Counted from the stretch's first letter, positions 48,540-58,069 are shown. The stretch: DNA of 64,000 bases from Cognaticolwellia beringensis (GCF_002076895.1 NZ_CP020465.1:3844001-3908000); one strand, 5' to 3'. Translations and numbers: made by a program. The notes: generated by a model from the sequence alone, not told the origin.

Positions 48540-48655
48540 TTATTGAATACAGAACTGATTAACAAAAACAGAGCGCAGGATTAAGCATGCGTTATTTTTA
48601 TTTGGCAGAAATTTAAGTTACTGTAAAAATCATAACAGCCTTGAAGCTGAATACT

Positions 48656-50008
48656 TTAGTAAATTTTACCCTTGACACGTACTTGTGTTTTATCGATACG
48701 CGTGGGTGTTGCTGAGCCATCTACGAGCGCTTGTGTCGCTGTGGCTAAGGTTTCAATTACCTGATGCATTGAAGATAAATCTAAACTGCTAATATCATCA
48801 GTTACTTTATGGTAATGCTGGTCTTTATCAAGTTGAGTGCTACTAAAACTGTGTGCTGGAACGCCTAATCGGGCTAAAGTTGCATTGTCTGATCGATAAA
48901 AAAGCCCTTGTTCTGGGTAAGGGTCTTGATAAATTTTTCTGTTAAGCACAACAAGCTTATCATTCAAAAGGGTCCCTAAATTAGAGCGTTCCATACCGGT
49001 CATCCAAAGGGTGCCAGCACCAAACTTTGATGGTTTACCTATCATTTCAATATTAATCATGGCGACTACATTGTCGGGATTGAGTTGCTGTGAAAAATAC
49101 TTAGAGCCAAAACCGCCGATTTCTTCTGCAGTAAATGCGCTAAACATTAACGTGCGTTTGTTATTGCCTTTTTCTGCGTAATATTGCGCTAAATTTAATA
49201 CTGCAGTTGTGCCAGAGGCATCATCATCAGCACCATTATAAATTTGCTTACCATCTTCTGTTATTCCTAAATGATCATAGTGTGATGAGTATAAAACAAT
49301 TTCTTTTGCGCTTTGTCTACCAGGTAATATACCAACAACATTAGTTAGAGACTGTTGAGTGATTGTTACACTGGCATTGATCGCATAGTTTTCGACTTTA
49401 TCTTCGTCACTTAACACCAAAACAAGTGCACCAGGATGTTCAAGTGACAGCTTAGTTAAACCACGAGTAAAGTAATTTTGATAAGCTTTAAATATTTTAG
49501 CGTGCGTATTATGGATAACAACAAGATGTTGACCACCTTGTTGATTTAGCTCACTTAAGGTTTTTCTCATATCATCATCTTTACCAACAATATGCACCTG
49601 AGCATTGCTGTTTTGCCAATCTATATTTTCTATCGTCGTCGCAATAGCAATATCTTCACGGCTGATTTTTTTATGATTTAGTACAACATTCTGCGTTTGA
49701 GGTTGAATTTTATGAACCGTAAAAGGTTGCAGGAAGCTTTTATTTTTAAGGGGTTTGAGTCCAATGTCTTTAAAACGCTGGGCAATGTAATTTGCCGCTT
49801 GGTCAATTTCAGGACTAAAGCTTGCGCGACCCTTTAAGTCGTCAGACGCTAAATAGGTAATATCTTTGATGACTTGCTTTGAAGATATTATTTCCGCAAC
49901 ACTACAAAACGAGCTGGTAATAACGATCGCCGCTAATATAGTTTTGATTTTTAAGTTAAGATTTGTTTTTGCATTAGGGGTAAATGTTATTTTCATAGTT
50001 TTAGGCAT
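48656..50008 (-). CDS. M28 family zinc aminopeptidase, secreted
   Basis: A 450-residue protein with an N-terminal signal sequence (hydrophobic TILAAIVITSSFCSVAE at about 23-40). The M28 domain covers about 220-440, with metal ligands in YSSHYDHLGI (His), GADDDASGTTAVL (Asp), FTAEEIGGFGS (catalytic Glu pair), INIEMIG and VPAHSFSSTQ (His). A PA-like insert (about 100-210) precedes it. It probably digests peptides outside the cytoplasm. An alternative ATG is at 49996. Confidence 0.9.
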   Translation of the reverse strand: MPKTMKITFTPNAKTNLNLKIKTILAAIVITSSFCSVAEIISSKQVIKDITYLASDDLKGRASFSPEIDQAANYIAQRFKDIGLKPLKNKSFLQPFTVHKIQPQTQNVVLNHKKISREDIAIATTIENIDWQNSNAQVHIVGKDDDMRKTLSELNQQGGQHLVVIHNTHAKIFKAYQNYFTRGLTKLSLEHPGALVLVLSDEDKVENYAINASVTITQQSLTNVVGILPGRQSAKEIVLYSSHYDHLGITEDGKQIYNGADDDASGTTAVLNLAQYYAEKGNNKRTLMFSAFTAEEIGGFGSKYFSQQLNPDNVVAMINIEMIGKPSKFGAGTLWMTGMERSNLGTLLNDKLVVLNRKIYQDPYPEQGLFYRSDNATLARLGVPAHSFSSTQLDKDQHYHKVTDDISSLDLSSMHQVIETLATATQALVDGSATPTRIDKTQVRVKGKIY

Positions 50009-50125
50009 TGCTCAGCATAAGTTGTATCTAGACGTTTACTGTCGAAGAACTATTAAAATATATCAATAGTTTAAGGCTATGGGTTATTGAGTAGAGATGC
50101 ACTCATAAACATAACCAGCTTAAAT

Positions 50126-50659
50126 TTACTTTAACTTCTCAAGTTCAATCAATAATGACTCTTCACCACTTGTCAGCCAAACTTGCCCGTCTTGGATACT
50201 CACTTGAAATTCCATTGAACGGTCTGCTAGCAACTCTAAAGCTTGTGAAGTTTCTTCACTAAAACGCTCAATTGACAGTTTATTAAATTGATTTAGTTTA
50301 CTTTTAGATTGCTGCCACCAAGTATCTACACTTGTGCCAAAGCAATATAATTTTACCTCTTGCGCGCGATTACAGGCTTTTTTTAAGCGCTTTTCATCAA
50401 GCTGGCCAAGTTCAATCCAGAGCTCTATCACGTCACTATAATTTACTCGCCAAATGGCAGCTTCATCTTCGTCACTTACCCCCTTACCAAATTGCAAGTT
50501 TTCACTGGCGTTTAGCACATAAGCAATGAGTCTTATCATCATACGACGATCATTCTCAGAAGGGTGCTGCGCTATGGTTAATTGAATAGTGTCATAATAG
50601 TTACGGTCCATATCAGATAAATGGATTGTCGCTTTATTAATGGTTGATTTTAAGGCCAT
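50126..50659 (-). CDS. yaeQ: YaeQ family protein
   Basis: A 177-residue protein with the YaeQ pattern from start to end: TINKATIHLSDMDRNYYDTIQLTIAQHPSE (6-35), RRMMIRLIAYVLNASENLQFGKGVSDEDEAAIW, and LWIELGQLDEKRLKKACNRA. The fold is PD-(D/E)xK-like; YaeQ was once linked to RfaH function, but its activity is unsettled. It is divergent from nothing close: 435 bp separate it from the SDR gene. Confidence 0.93.
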   Translation of the reverse strand: MALKSTINKATIHLSDMDRNYYDTIQLTIAQHPSENDRRMMIRLIAYVLNASENLQFGKGVSDEDEAAIWRVNYSDVIELWIELGQLDEKRLKKACNRAQEVKLYCFGTSVDTWWQQSKSKLNQFNKLSIERFSEETSQALELLADRSMEFQVSIQDGQVWLTSGEESLLIELEKLK

Positions 50660-51095
50660 GAAGTTCTGAGTAATATTTTGAGTAATTAATTCAGTATATT
50701 AACGTGTATTAAGCGCTCGTGATAGCAACTTATAAGAAATTAAAAGCACAATAGCTGTTTGCTAAGGACAATATGAGCTTATTGGTTAAGCTTTATGGAT
50801 AAAGTTTATTAAACTTAGTGAGCTGATTATGAACAGCAATATATAGACGTTTTATTTTTGGCAGACTATTAAAGGTTTGTCCAGAAACGTATCTACTTTG
50901 TGAACTTACTGAGCTTTGTTATATTCGTTCATTAAATGTTATGCGCAGAGATAACAGTAAGTTATAAAATTTATTGATTTTTAAATCAGTAGAAGCGGGC
51001 AGATAATTAGTGAAATGGTATGACGCCTTTGTAAGTTTAGTTTACTTACATAGGCGTTAATAATACTGGGACGAACTAGTAACAACAGAACAACG
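50660..51095. other. Intergenic spacer with a large imperfect hairpin
   Basis: No gene seen. At 51023-51057, ACGCCT-TT-GTAAGT pairs with ACTTAC-AT-AGGCGT, two 6-bp stems split by a small internal loop, 39 bp after the SDR stop; it is probably the SDR terminator or a 3' stabiliser. The yaeQ promoter is expected near 50660-50720. Confidence 0.55.
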
Positions 51096-51845
51096 TTAAG
51101 CGGTATTACCACCGTCGATAGAAATGGCGGTACCCGTAATTTGTGCGGCACAGTCTGAAGCAAGATATAAGCATAAAGCGGCAACCTCGTCAGGCTGCGT
51201 GATGCGGCCGGTTAAACTATCAGCATTGTTATCGATCATCGCTGCTTTATAGTCAATGCCCCGTTGCTCTGACTCTATTTTTAGCATGGGCGTATCAACA
51301 TCACCAGGACAAATGGCATTAATGCGAATTTTATCTTTAGCATGATCTATCGCCATGGCTTTAGTTAGAAGCACTAAACCACCTTTACTAGCGCAATAAG
51401 CGGCAGCCAGTGCTCCACCTTTTAAGCCCCAGTCAGACGCTATATTAAGAATGGTTCCACCGGCTTCTTTCATATGAGGGATTGCCGCTCTGGATAAATA
51501 AAATGGCGCATTTAAATTAACCGCCATCGTCTCTATCCATTGGGTATCAGTCGTATCAAGTGCAGTAGCACGATGAATAACACCGGCACAATTTATTAAC
51601 ACATCTAATCGGCCGAAATTTGCAATCGTAAAGTTAACAAGCGTTTCACCAGCTGTGCTTTGTGTTAAATCACCGGCCCAAATAATTGTGTTAGCTAAGG
51701 TACTTGCTAAGGCATTAAGACGCGCTTCATTTCGGCCAGCAAGAACAACATTATAACCTTGCTGATGAAATTTTAGCGCAGCCGCGACTCCAATACCTGA
51801 ACTTGCGCCAGTAATAACAACCACTTTAGTCATAATATTATCCAT
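51096..51845 (-). CDS. Short-chain dehydrogenase/reductase
   Basis: A 249-residue classical SDR: cofactor loop VVITGASSGIG (about 8-18), NCAGV, catalytic Ser in ILNIASDWG and Tyr/Lys in AAAYCASKGGLVLLTKAM, and C-terminal TGTAISIDGGNTA. The basic residue after the second strand (LAGRNEARL) suggests NADP(H). A second ATG at 51833 is possible. It is the last gene of a minus-strand unit with the aldehyde dehydrogenase (15 bp upstream) and the PuuD-like hydrolase, so it probably handles an alcohol or keto intermediate of the same amine pathway. Confidence 0.88.
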   Translation of the reverse strand: MDNIMTKVVVITGASSGIGVAAALKFHQQGYNVVLAGRNEARLNALASTLANTIIWAGDLTQSTAGETLVNFTIANFGRLDVLINCAGVIHRATALDTTDTQWIETMAVNLNAPFYLSRAAIPHMKEAGGTILNIASDWGLKGGALAAAYCASKGGLVLLTKAMAIDHAKDKIRINAICPGDVDTPMLKIESEQRGIDYKAAMIDNNADSLTGRITQPDEVAALCLYLASDCAAQITGTAISIDGGNTA

Positions 51846-51860
51846 GCTATTAAAATGAAG

Positions 51861-53279
51861 TTAGCTACTGATAGATTTAATTTCCAAGAAATCATCAAAA
51901 CCAAACTCTCCCCATTCACGGCCATTACCTGACTGCTTAAAACCACCAAACGGAGAAGTGTAAGTATGTGAACCACCGTTGATACAGATCATGCCGGCGC
52001 GTATTTTCCTAGCCACTTGTTGTGCTCGCTCAGGATTTCCTGATTGAATAAAGGCGGCTAAACCATAAGGCGTATCGTTAGCAATACGAATCGCTTCAGC
52101 TTCATCAGCATAAGAAATTATCACCAAAACTGGCCCGAAAATTTCCTCTTGTGCGATGTACATATCGTTAGTTACATCAGAGAAAATAGTAGGTTTAGTA
52201 TAGTAACCTGTTTCAAAGCCTTCAGGCTTGCCCACACCACCAGCAAGTAATGTAGCACCTTCATCAATTCCAGCTTGGATCATAGCTTGCACTTTTTCAA
52301 AATGGCCTTCACTGACTAATGGACCAATATGATTGCCATGCTCAGCAGGGTTGCCCACTTTTACTTTAGCCACGGTTGCTTTTGCTACCGCGATAGCTTG
52401 TTGATATTTACTCGCCGGTACCAACATACGCGTTGGTGCGTTACACGATTGCCCCGTATTGCTCATACAATGCAAAACACCATTTTTTACTACTTTATCG
52501 ATATCTGCATCATCCAAAATAATATTGGGTGACTTGCCACCAAGCTCTTGTGCAACACGTTTAACGGTATCAGCTGCAGATTTTGCAATTGCGATACCCG
52601 CACGAGTAGAACCAGTAAATGAAACCATGTCGATATCTTTATGCGCTGAAATAGCAGAGCCAACGCCCATGCCATCTCCATTTACCATGTTATATACACC
52701 TGCTGGATAACCGGCATCATGTATCATTTGGGCAAATAATTGCGCTGATAATGGTGCAATTTCACTTGGCTTGAGAATCATCGAACAACCAGTGGCCAGA
52801 GCAGGAGCTACCTTACAAGCGATTTGGTTTATTGGCCAATTCCACGGAGTAATAAAGCCACAAACACCAATGGGTTCTTTAACAATTTGGGCATTACCTA
52901 AAGTACGTGAAAATTCAAATTCTTTTAGCGCTGCTAATGTTGACTCAATGTGACCTTTACCACAGTCGGCTTGTGCGTTTGTTGCAAAGTCGATAGGTGC
53001 GCCCATTTCTAATGAAATAGCATGTGCCATTGCATCATAGTTATCCATGTACTGCTTTAACAAAGACTCTAATAGCGATATACGCTCTTCTACGCTGCTG
53101 TAACCAAAAGTAGAAAAGGCAGCTTTCGCTGCAGCTACGGCTAGGTCAACATCTTTGCTTGTACCTAAAGAAATAACGGCAATTTCTTGCTCTGTTGCTG
53201 GGTTAATCACAGCAAAATCTTTGTTAGCCAACGGATTGACCCATTGACCATTAATATAAAATTGACGACAGTCTTTCAT
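51861..53279 (-). CDS. NAD(P)+-dependent aldehyde dehydrogenase
   Basis: I start at the ATG at 53279 (472 residues, GGAG at correct spacing); the open frame reaches 53330 but those codons lie in the preceding gene's end. ALDH motifs are FITPWNWPINQIACKVAPAL (about 140-160), catalytic Glu in AQELGGKSPNIIL, catalytic Cys in SNTGQSCNAPTRM and EEIFGPVLVII. In this operon it most likely oxidises the aminoaldehyde or gamma-glutamyl-aminoaldehyde made by the aminotransferase (a PuuC-like role), but it is not a close match to PuuC, so the substrate is inferred from context. Confidence 0.9.
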   Translation of the reverse strand: MKDCRQFYINGQWVNPLANKDFAVINPATEQEIAVISLGTSKDVDLAVAAAKAAFSTFGYSSVEERISLLESLLKQYMDNYDAMAHAISLEMGAPIDFATNAQADCGKGHIESTLAALKEFEFSRTLGNAQIVKEPIGVCGFITPWNWPINQIACKVAPALATGCSMILKPSEIAPLSAQLFAQMIHDAGYPAGVYNMVNGDGMGVGSAISAHKDIDMVSFTGSTRAGIAIAKSAADTVKRVAQELGGKSPNIILDDADIDKVVKNGVLHCMSNTGQSCNAPTRMLVPASKYQQAIAVAKATVAKVKVGNPAEHGNHIGPLVSEGHFEKVQAMIQAGIDEGATLLAGGVGKPEGFETGYYTKPTIFSDVTNDMYIAQEEIFGPVLVIISYADEAEAIRIANDTPYGLAAFIQSGNPERAQQVARKIRAGMICINGGSHTYTSPFGGFKQSGNGREWGEFGFDDFLEIKSISS

Positions 53280-53326
53280 GTAAATCTCCAAAAATTTATT
53301 TTTATGTGAATAAGTATGTGTGATTA

Positions 53327-54139
53327 TCACATTGATTTATTATTTTTTTCTTTGAACCTTTGGTTTATCGCCTCGCCAAATGCGGAGAATAAACTGCTTG
53401 ATAGCTTGTCTTGTTGATATTGCCATTCAGGGTGCCATTGCACGCCTACAACAAAATTACTATTGTCATTACCGCTGATGGCTTCAACTAAACCATCAGG
53501 GGCAGTAGCCTCAACCTTTAAACCATTACCCAGTGTTTTTATACCTTGTCCATGTAGTGAGTTCACTTTATGGGTTGTTGCACCTAATATATTAGCTAAG
53601 ACACCATCAGGGGATAAAGTAACGTCATGTGCTGGTGCATATTGTTCATCGCGTGTGCCATTTTTATTTTCTCGATGTTCAATAAATTCTTCATGATGGA
53701 ACAAGCACTGATGAAGTTCTCCTCCCATAGCAACATTTAGCTCTTGCATACCACGACATACTGCCAGCAAAGGAATACCTTTTTCAATGGCAAGTTTAAT
53801 TAAAGGCAAGCTAGAACCATCTCTTTGTTTATCATGGCTTTCGGGGGTTTTTGATGTCTCCGTACCGTAATGATGAGGTTCTACGTTTGAGGGACTACCC
53901 GGAAAGAATACGCCGTCAAGTTGTTCGAAAAAGTCAGCATCAAAAAACACACTTAAAGATTCAAGGTCTTGGGCTTCAGGTTGCGCAGGAATTAGAATAG
54001 GAATTGCATTCGCCCCGTGAGCAATGGCATTAATATATTTTTCGCCTACGCCATGAAAACCATTAAGGCCATATTTTATTACATCACAGACTATACCAAT
54101 CACTGGTTTTTTAAAGTTCACCTTAACTTTTCTCCTCAT
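53327..54139 (-). CDS. PuuD-like class I glutamine amidotransferase (gamma-glutamyl-GABA hydrolase family)
   Basis: From the ATG at 54139 the product has 270 residues; a GTG at 54121 with AGGAG ten bases upstream is an equally good start, and an ATG at 54205 is less likely. The peptidase C26 domain has KKPVIGIVCDVI at the start, the nucleophile in LLAVCRGMQELNVAMGG, and VVGVQWHPEWQ with catalytic His/Glu near the end. PuuD frees GABA from its gamma-glutamyl form; here the product could be GABA or 5-aminovalerate. It heads the minus-strand unit and is divergent from the aminotransferase gene. Confidence 0.88.
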   Translation of the reverse strand: MRRKVKVNFKKPVIGIVCDVIKYGLNGFHGVGEKYINAIAHGANAIPILIPAQPEAQDLESLSVFFDADFFEQLDGVFFPGSPSNVEPHHYGTETSKTPESHDKQRDGSSLPLIKLAIEKGIPLLAVCRGMQELNVAMGGELHQCLFHHEEFIEHRENKNGTRDEQYAPAHDVTLSPDGVLANILGATTHKVNSLHGQGIKTLGNGLKVEATAPDGLVEAISGNDNSNFVVGVQWHPEWQYQQDKLSSSLFSAFGEAINQRFKEKNNKSM

Positions 54140-54154
54140 ACAACTCTTTAGGGG

Positions 54155-54230
54155 TAATCCAATAGTGTGGATTTTATGTGAAACTATTAGACATGAAGAG
54201 AGCAAATGCGGCTATAACCCAATAGTGTAG
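54155..54230. promoter_or_regulatory. Pair of 16-bp direct repeats in the divergent amine-catabolism promoter
   Basis: TAATCCAATAGTGTGG (54155-54170) and TAACCCAATAGTGTAG (54215-54230) differ at two positions and lie exactly 60 bp apart. They sit between the PuuD-like and aminotransferase genes. The second is enclosed in a small dyad (GGCTA ... TAGCC). They are likely operators for a regulator of both directions. A further TTTAGGGGTAA at 54147-54157 overlaps the first repeat. Confidence 0.6.
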
Positions 54231-54270
54231 CCAACATATTAGAGCATTTTATTATATAAAGAGAACAGCT

Positions 54271-55635
54271 ATGAGTCATAACAATACATCATTAAATACG
54301 TTAGATAAAACACATTTTTTACATCCTTTTACTGACTTTAAAGAATATAAAGCAACAGATACTGCAATTTATACTAAAGCGGAACATATTTATATTTATG
54401 ACGAAGCGGGTAAAGAGTTAATTGATGGTATGTCTGGACTCTGGTGTTGTAACTTAGGTTATAGTCAACCGAAAATTAACGAAGCTATTAGTAATCAATT
54501 AAATAGCTTACCATTTTATAATAGCTTCTTTCAGTGTACGACTGATGTAACGGTAAAAATGGCGAAAGCATTGGTTGATATTTCTCCTGCGCAATTTAAT
54601 CATGTTTTTTTCACTAACTCAGGTTCTGAAGCAAACGATACCAACATACGTTTAGTGCACCGTTACTACGACTTACTCGGCAAGCCAAGCAAGAAAATAT
54701 TCATTAGTCGTCATGGTGCTTATCACGGTTCGACTATTGCTGCCGGTTCGCTAGGTGGTTTTAGCGGCATGCATAAACAATATACAGGTCTGAGTTATGT
54801 AGAGCACATTGGTCAACCTAACTGGTTTACTGAAGGTGGCGATATGGATAAAGCTGAGTTCGGTATTAAAGTTGCTCAAGAATTAGCCGCAAAAATTGAT
54901 GAACTAGGTGAAGAGAATGTTGCAGCGTTTATCGCTGAACCCATTCAAGGTGCTGGCGGTGTTATTGTGCCACCTGAAACGTACTGGCCAGAAATTTCTC
55001 GTATTTGTAAAGAGCGTGATATTTTATTAATTAGTGATGAGGTTATTTGTGGTTTTGGTCGCACCGGCGACTGGTTCGGCGCACAAACTTTTGGTTTTGA
55101 ACCTGACCTAATGACCTTTGCAAAAGCGGTTACTAATGGTTATCAGCCACTAGGCGGAGTTTTGGTTAGCGATAAAGTCGCTGATGTATTATCGGCAGAC
55201 GGCGGCGAGTTTACCCACGGTTTTACATATTCAGGTCATCCTGCGGCTTGTGCGGCGGGTATCGCCACCATCGATATTCTAAAAAATGATAAAGTGATTG
55301 AAAATGCTGCTGCAGATATTATGCCTTACTTCCAAGCACAACTTCGTACTTTAGAAAGTCACCCTATTGTAGGTGAAGTACGTGGTATGGGTATGGTTGC
55401 TGCGTTAGAAATTGCTAAAAACAATTCAGCAAAAGAGCGTTTAGCGCCTGATTGTGCTGGTGGTGCAATGGTGAAAACTCATGCGATTAATCATGGTTTG
55501 ATGGTACGTTCAGTAGGCGACGCAATAGTTACTGCACCGCCTATGGTTTGTAATAGAGAAGAAATTGATCTGTTAATTGCCCGTTTGACTATTGCGTTAG
55601 ATTACACGGCAAAACACTACGGCATAAAAACATAG
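54271..55635 (+). CDS. Class III PLP aminotransferase (putrescine/polyamine:pyruvate type)
   Basis: A 454-residue omega-aminotransferase. Features are GMSGLWCCNLGYSQPKINEA (about 54-73), FFTNSGSEANDTNIRLVHRYY (phosphate-binding, about 111-131), ISRHGAYHGSTIAAGSLGG, LLISDEVICGFGRTG with the PLP-pyridine Asp, and the Schiff-base Lys in LMTFAKAVTNGYQPLGG (near 288). It resembles SpuC-type enzymes that transaminate putrescine, cadaverine or their gamma-glutamyl forms to pyruvate. AAGAGAA precedes the ATG. It probably replaces the PuuB oxidase, which is absent from the window. Confidence 0.9.
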   Translation: MSHNNTSLNTLDKTHFLHPFTDFKEYKATDTAIYTKAEHIYIYDEAGKELIDGMSGLWCCNLGYSQPKINEAISNQLNSLPFYNSFFQCTTDVTVKMAKALVDISPAQFNHVFFTNSGSEANDTNIRLVHRYYDLLGKPSKKIFISRHGAYHGSTIAAGSLGGFSGMHKQYTGLSYVEHIGQPNWFTEGGDMDKAEFGIKVAQELAAKIDELGEENVAAFIAEPIQGAGGVIVPPETYWPEISRICKERDILLISDEVICGFGRTGDWFGAQTFGFEPDLMTFAKAVTNGYQPLGGVLVSDKVADVLSADGGEFTHGFTYSGHPAACAAGIATIDILKNDKVIENAAADIMPYFQAQLRTLESHPIVGEVRGMGMVAALEIAKNNSAKERLAPDCAGGAMVKTHAINHGLMVRSVGDAIVTAPPMVCNREEIDLLIARLTIALDYTAKHYGIKT

Positions 55636-55666
55636 ACTTGTTAGTATAACTAACCAAAATCTAAAT

Positions 55667-55695
55667 AAAGTCAAACTACACCAGTTTGACTTTTT
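55667..55695 (+). terminator. Terminator after the aminotransferase gene
   Basis: Stem AAAGTCAAACT / AGTTTGACTTT with loop ACACC and a T-run. It separates the aminotransferase from the regulator gene. Confidence 0.88.
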
Positions 55696-55825
55696 CTTAT
55701 GTAAAAAATCAATTAATTGTTTCTCATTAGTGAGTTACTGCAGATATATTCAATTACTCTATAGTATTATCATCATGACAATGTTATTTATAATAGGGTA
55801 TCTAATTAAAAAAGTATTAAATGTT

Positions 55826-56644
55826 ATGTCTTATATTGCAAAAATAGCTGATATTACGGCGGGATGGATTGATGATTTATCAGATCCCAATTTTTCGAAT
55901 AAATTAGCGCTAGGATTAAAGCAACTTGTTGAAAGTAATGATGTAACAATAATCTTATTTCGGCATTCTGATTTACCGACATTAGAATATTTTGATGAAC
56001 CGATGAAGGGCGGTAGTCATAATATAGACTTGTTTGTTAAAGGTGCATTTTTAATCGATCCTTTTTATTTAATGGCTACTCAAAAAAATAAACGCGGCTT
56101 TTTTCATTTTAAAGAAATAATGCCTTCCGGCTTTAAGCAAACAGAATATTACCGTACTTGGTACTGTAATTCTGGATTAAAAGATGAAGTTGGTTACCTT
56201 ATTTCCTTACCAAATAACGATTTTATCAATATCTCTTTAGGGCGCACTGGCGGACTAAAGAGTTTTACAAAAAAAGAATTAACTTTGTTAGCAGATATCC
56301 TGCCTTTGATAGAAAAAGTTTGCCAATGTCATTGGCAACAAACCAATATTAATGATGATCCGACTAATATCAGAATGAGAATGCAACATGCCTTAGATCA
56401 CTTTGGTGCTTCGATTTTAACGCAAAGAGAACAGCAAGTAGTGCACTTGATCCTCCATGGTCATACGACAAAAACAGTCGCAGAAGAATTAAATATTGTC
56501 GTAGAAACCGTAAAATTACATCGCAAGCATGCTTATGCTAAGCTTGATATTAATTCTCAGTCTGAATTGTTTTACTTATTTATTGACTCATTAATGAGTG
56601 AGGAAAAATATGTAGAAGGGGATCCGCTAACTAACTACATGTAA
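55826..56644 (+). CDS. LuxR-type helix-turn-helix transcriptional regulator
   Basis: I choose the ATG at 55826 (272 residues); the frame is open back to a GTG at 55730, but those codons encode an unlikely hydrophobic leader. The C-terminal LuxR/GerE domain (about 200-260) has ILTQREQQVVHLILHGHTTKTVAEELNIVVETVKLHRKHAYAKL in pieces: TQREQQVV, TVAEELN and VETVKLHRKHAYAKL. The N-terminal part (1-190) has no receiver Asp pattern and looks like a PAS/GAF-type or autoinducer-like ligand domain. Placed among amine-catabolic genes, it is the probable local regulator. This family form recurs beside PuuA/SpuC-like genes in marine gammaproteobacteria. Confidence 0.85.
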   Translation: MSYIAKIADITAGWIDDLSDPNFSNKLALGLKQLVESNDVTIILFRHSDLPTLEYFDEPMKGGSHNIDLFVKGAFLIDPFYLMATQKNKRGFFHFKEIMPSGFKQTEYYRTWYCNSGLKDEVGYLISLPNNDFINISLGRTGGLKSFTKKELTLLADILPLIEKVCQCHWQQTNINDDPTNIRMRMQHALDHFGASILTQREQQVVHLILHGHTTKTVAEELNIVVETVKLHRKHAYAKLDINSQSELFYLFIDSLMSEEKYVEGDPLTNYM

Positions 56645-56678
56645 TTAGTCAGCGGATAAAGCTAAAAATAACAATATT

Positions 56679-58025
56679 TTACAAGTAAGTTTCGTATTCA
56701 AGTGTTGTTATTTTAGTAGTAAACTCTTCCAACTCTTGCTCTTTAGTCGTCGTGAACACCCGCTGAAATTCTGCTCCAAAGTATTCTTCAATAAACTTTG
56801 ACTGTTTAAAATGCTCAATAGATTCTAGCCATGTGCTAGGTAAGCTTGGTTTAATCTGAGTATAGGCGTTTCCTGTAATTGGCTCAGGAGCAGCGAGTTT
56901 ATTTTCAATACCATATAACATACCCGCAATAATCGCTGTCGCTACTAAATATGGATTTGCGTCTGCGCCAGCCACTCTATGTTCAACACGCATGGCTTTA
57001 TGGTCTCCGGCAGGCACTCTTATAGCTACCGTGCGGTTTTCATAACCCCAAGTTGGGGTCATAGGCACATGTGAACCTTCTTTAAAACGGCGGTATGAAT
57101 TTAAATGTGGTGCAAAAATTAGCATACAATCTTCTAACGTTGCTAAACAACCGGCAATAGCATGTTGCAGTAATTCATTACCTTCATCTGTACCGTTGTC
57201 AAATGCGTTGTTACCGTCTTTATCGAGTAAACTACAATGCATATGCATGCCGTTGCCGGATAAGTCGGCAAATGGCTTAGCCATGAATGATGCTCGTAAA
57301 TCTAATTGCTGTGCTACACCTTTAATTGCGCGTTGAAGCATTAAGGCCTGATCAGCAGCGACTAAGGCGTCAGGTTGATGATATAAATTAATTTCATATT
57401 GTGAAGGCGCCGCTTCAGTAATCAAAGTATCAATAGGTAAATTTTGCGCTTGAGCAGCGTCACGCACACCGTGCATAAACTCACTCATATCTTGCATACA
57501 CTCTAAACCATAGGTTTGACCAGCATTAACACCTGAAGAGCTTAGTTGGCTATGAACGGGCTGACCTAGTTCATCATCCTGATTTTCAAATAGACTAAAT
57601 TCCATTTCAAAAGCAGGCATTGCTGATAAACCGAGTTTGTCAAAGCGTGTCATAATATTTTTTAAAATATTGCGGACATCGTACGAACAAGGTGTGTTAT
57701 CAAAGTTATTCAACGACATCAAAATTTGTGCGGTGGGTCTAGTTAACCAAGGCACAGTTGAAAGAGTACGTATGTCTGTAATACAAACACCGTCTTCGTC
57801 GCCGCTTTGGTAAACCCAACTACTAGGATCACGGCCCCAGATGTCAAAAGCAATGGCAGTTAACGGTAATTTAAGGCCACCTTTAATGACTTTTTTAATG
57901 TTTTTTCTTTCGATCCATTTACCTCTTAATTTACCGTTTATATCGGGAAGAATAACTTCGAAAATTTCAATAGTAGGGTGGTCTTTGAGAAATTCATTCA
58001 GAATTTCAGCATCACTTAAAGACAT
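56679..58025 (-). CDS. Glutamine-synthetase family protein, PuuA-like gamma-glutamyl-polyamine synthetase
   Basis: A 448-residue member of the glutamine synthetase fold. Features are an N-terminal beta-grasp domain (1-105, with EVILPDINGKLRGKWIERK), metal Glu residues in MPAFEMEFSLFE (about 137-148), NGMHMHCSLLDKDG (about 258-271), HLNSYRRFKEGSHVP and EHRVAGADANPYL. It lacks the adenylylation-loop Tyr context of GlnA and matches the shorter PuuA/GlnA-like group that joins glutamate to putrescine or other amines using ATP. It converges with the LuxR gene and lies upstream of the TonB receptor gene's end, same strand. Confidence 0.9.
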   Translation of the reverse strand: MSLSDAEILNEFLKDHPTIEIFEVILPDINGKLRGKWIERKNIKKVIKGGLKLPLTAIAFDIWGRDPSSWVYQSGDEDGVCITDIRTLSTVPWLTRPTAQILMSLNNFDNTPCSYDVRNILKNIMTRFDKLGLSAMPAFEMEFSLFENQDDELGQPVHSQLSSSGVNAGQTYGLECMQDMSEFMHGVRDAAQAQNLPIDTLITEAAPSQYEINLYHQPDALVAADQALMLQRAIKGVAQQLDLRASFMAKPFADLSGNGMHMHCSLLDKDGNNAFDNGTDEGNELLQHAIAGCLATLEDCMLIFAPHLNSYRRFKEGSHVPMTPTWGYENRTVAIRVPAGDHKAMRVEHRVAGADANPYLVATAIIAGMLYGIENKLAAPEPITGNAYTQIKPSLPSTWLESIEHFKQSKFIEEYFGAEFQRVFTTTKEQELEEFTTKITTLEYETYL

Positions 58026-58069
58026 AATTATCTCTGTAAAATAAGGGTTAAAAGGAGTTTTTAACCTAG

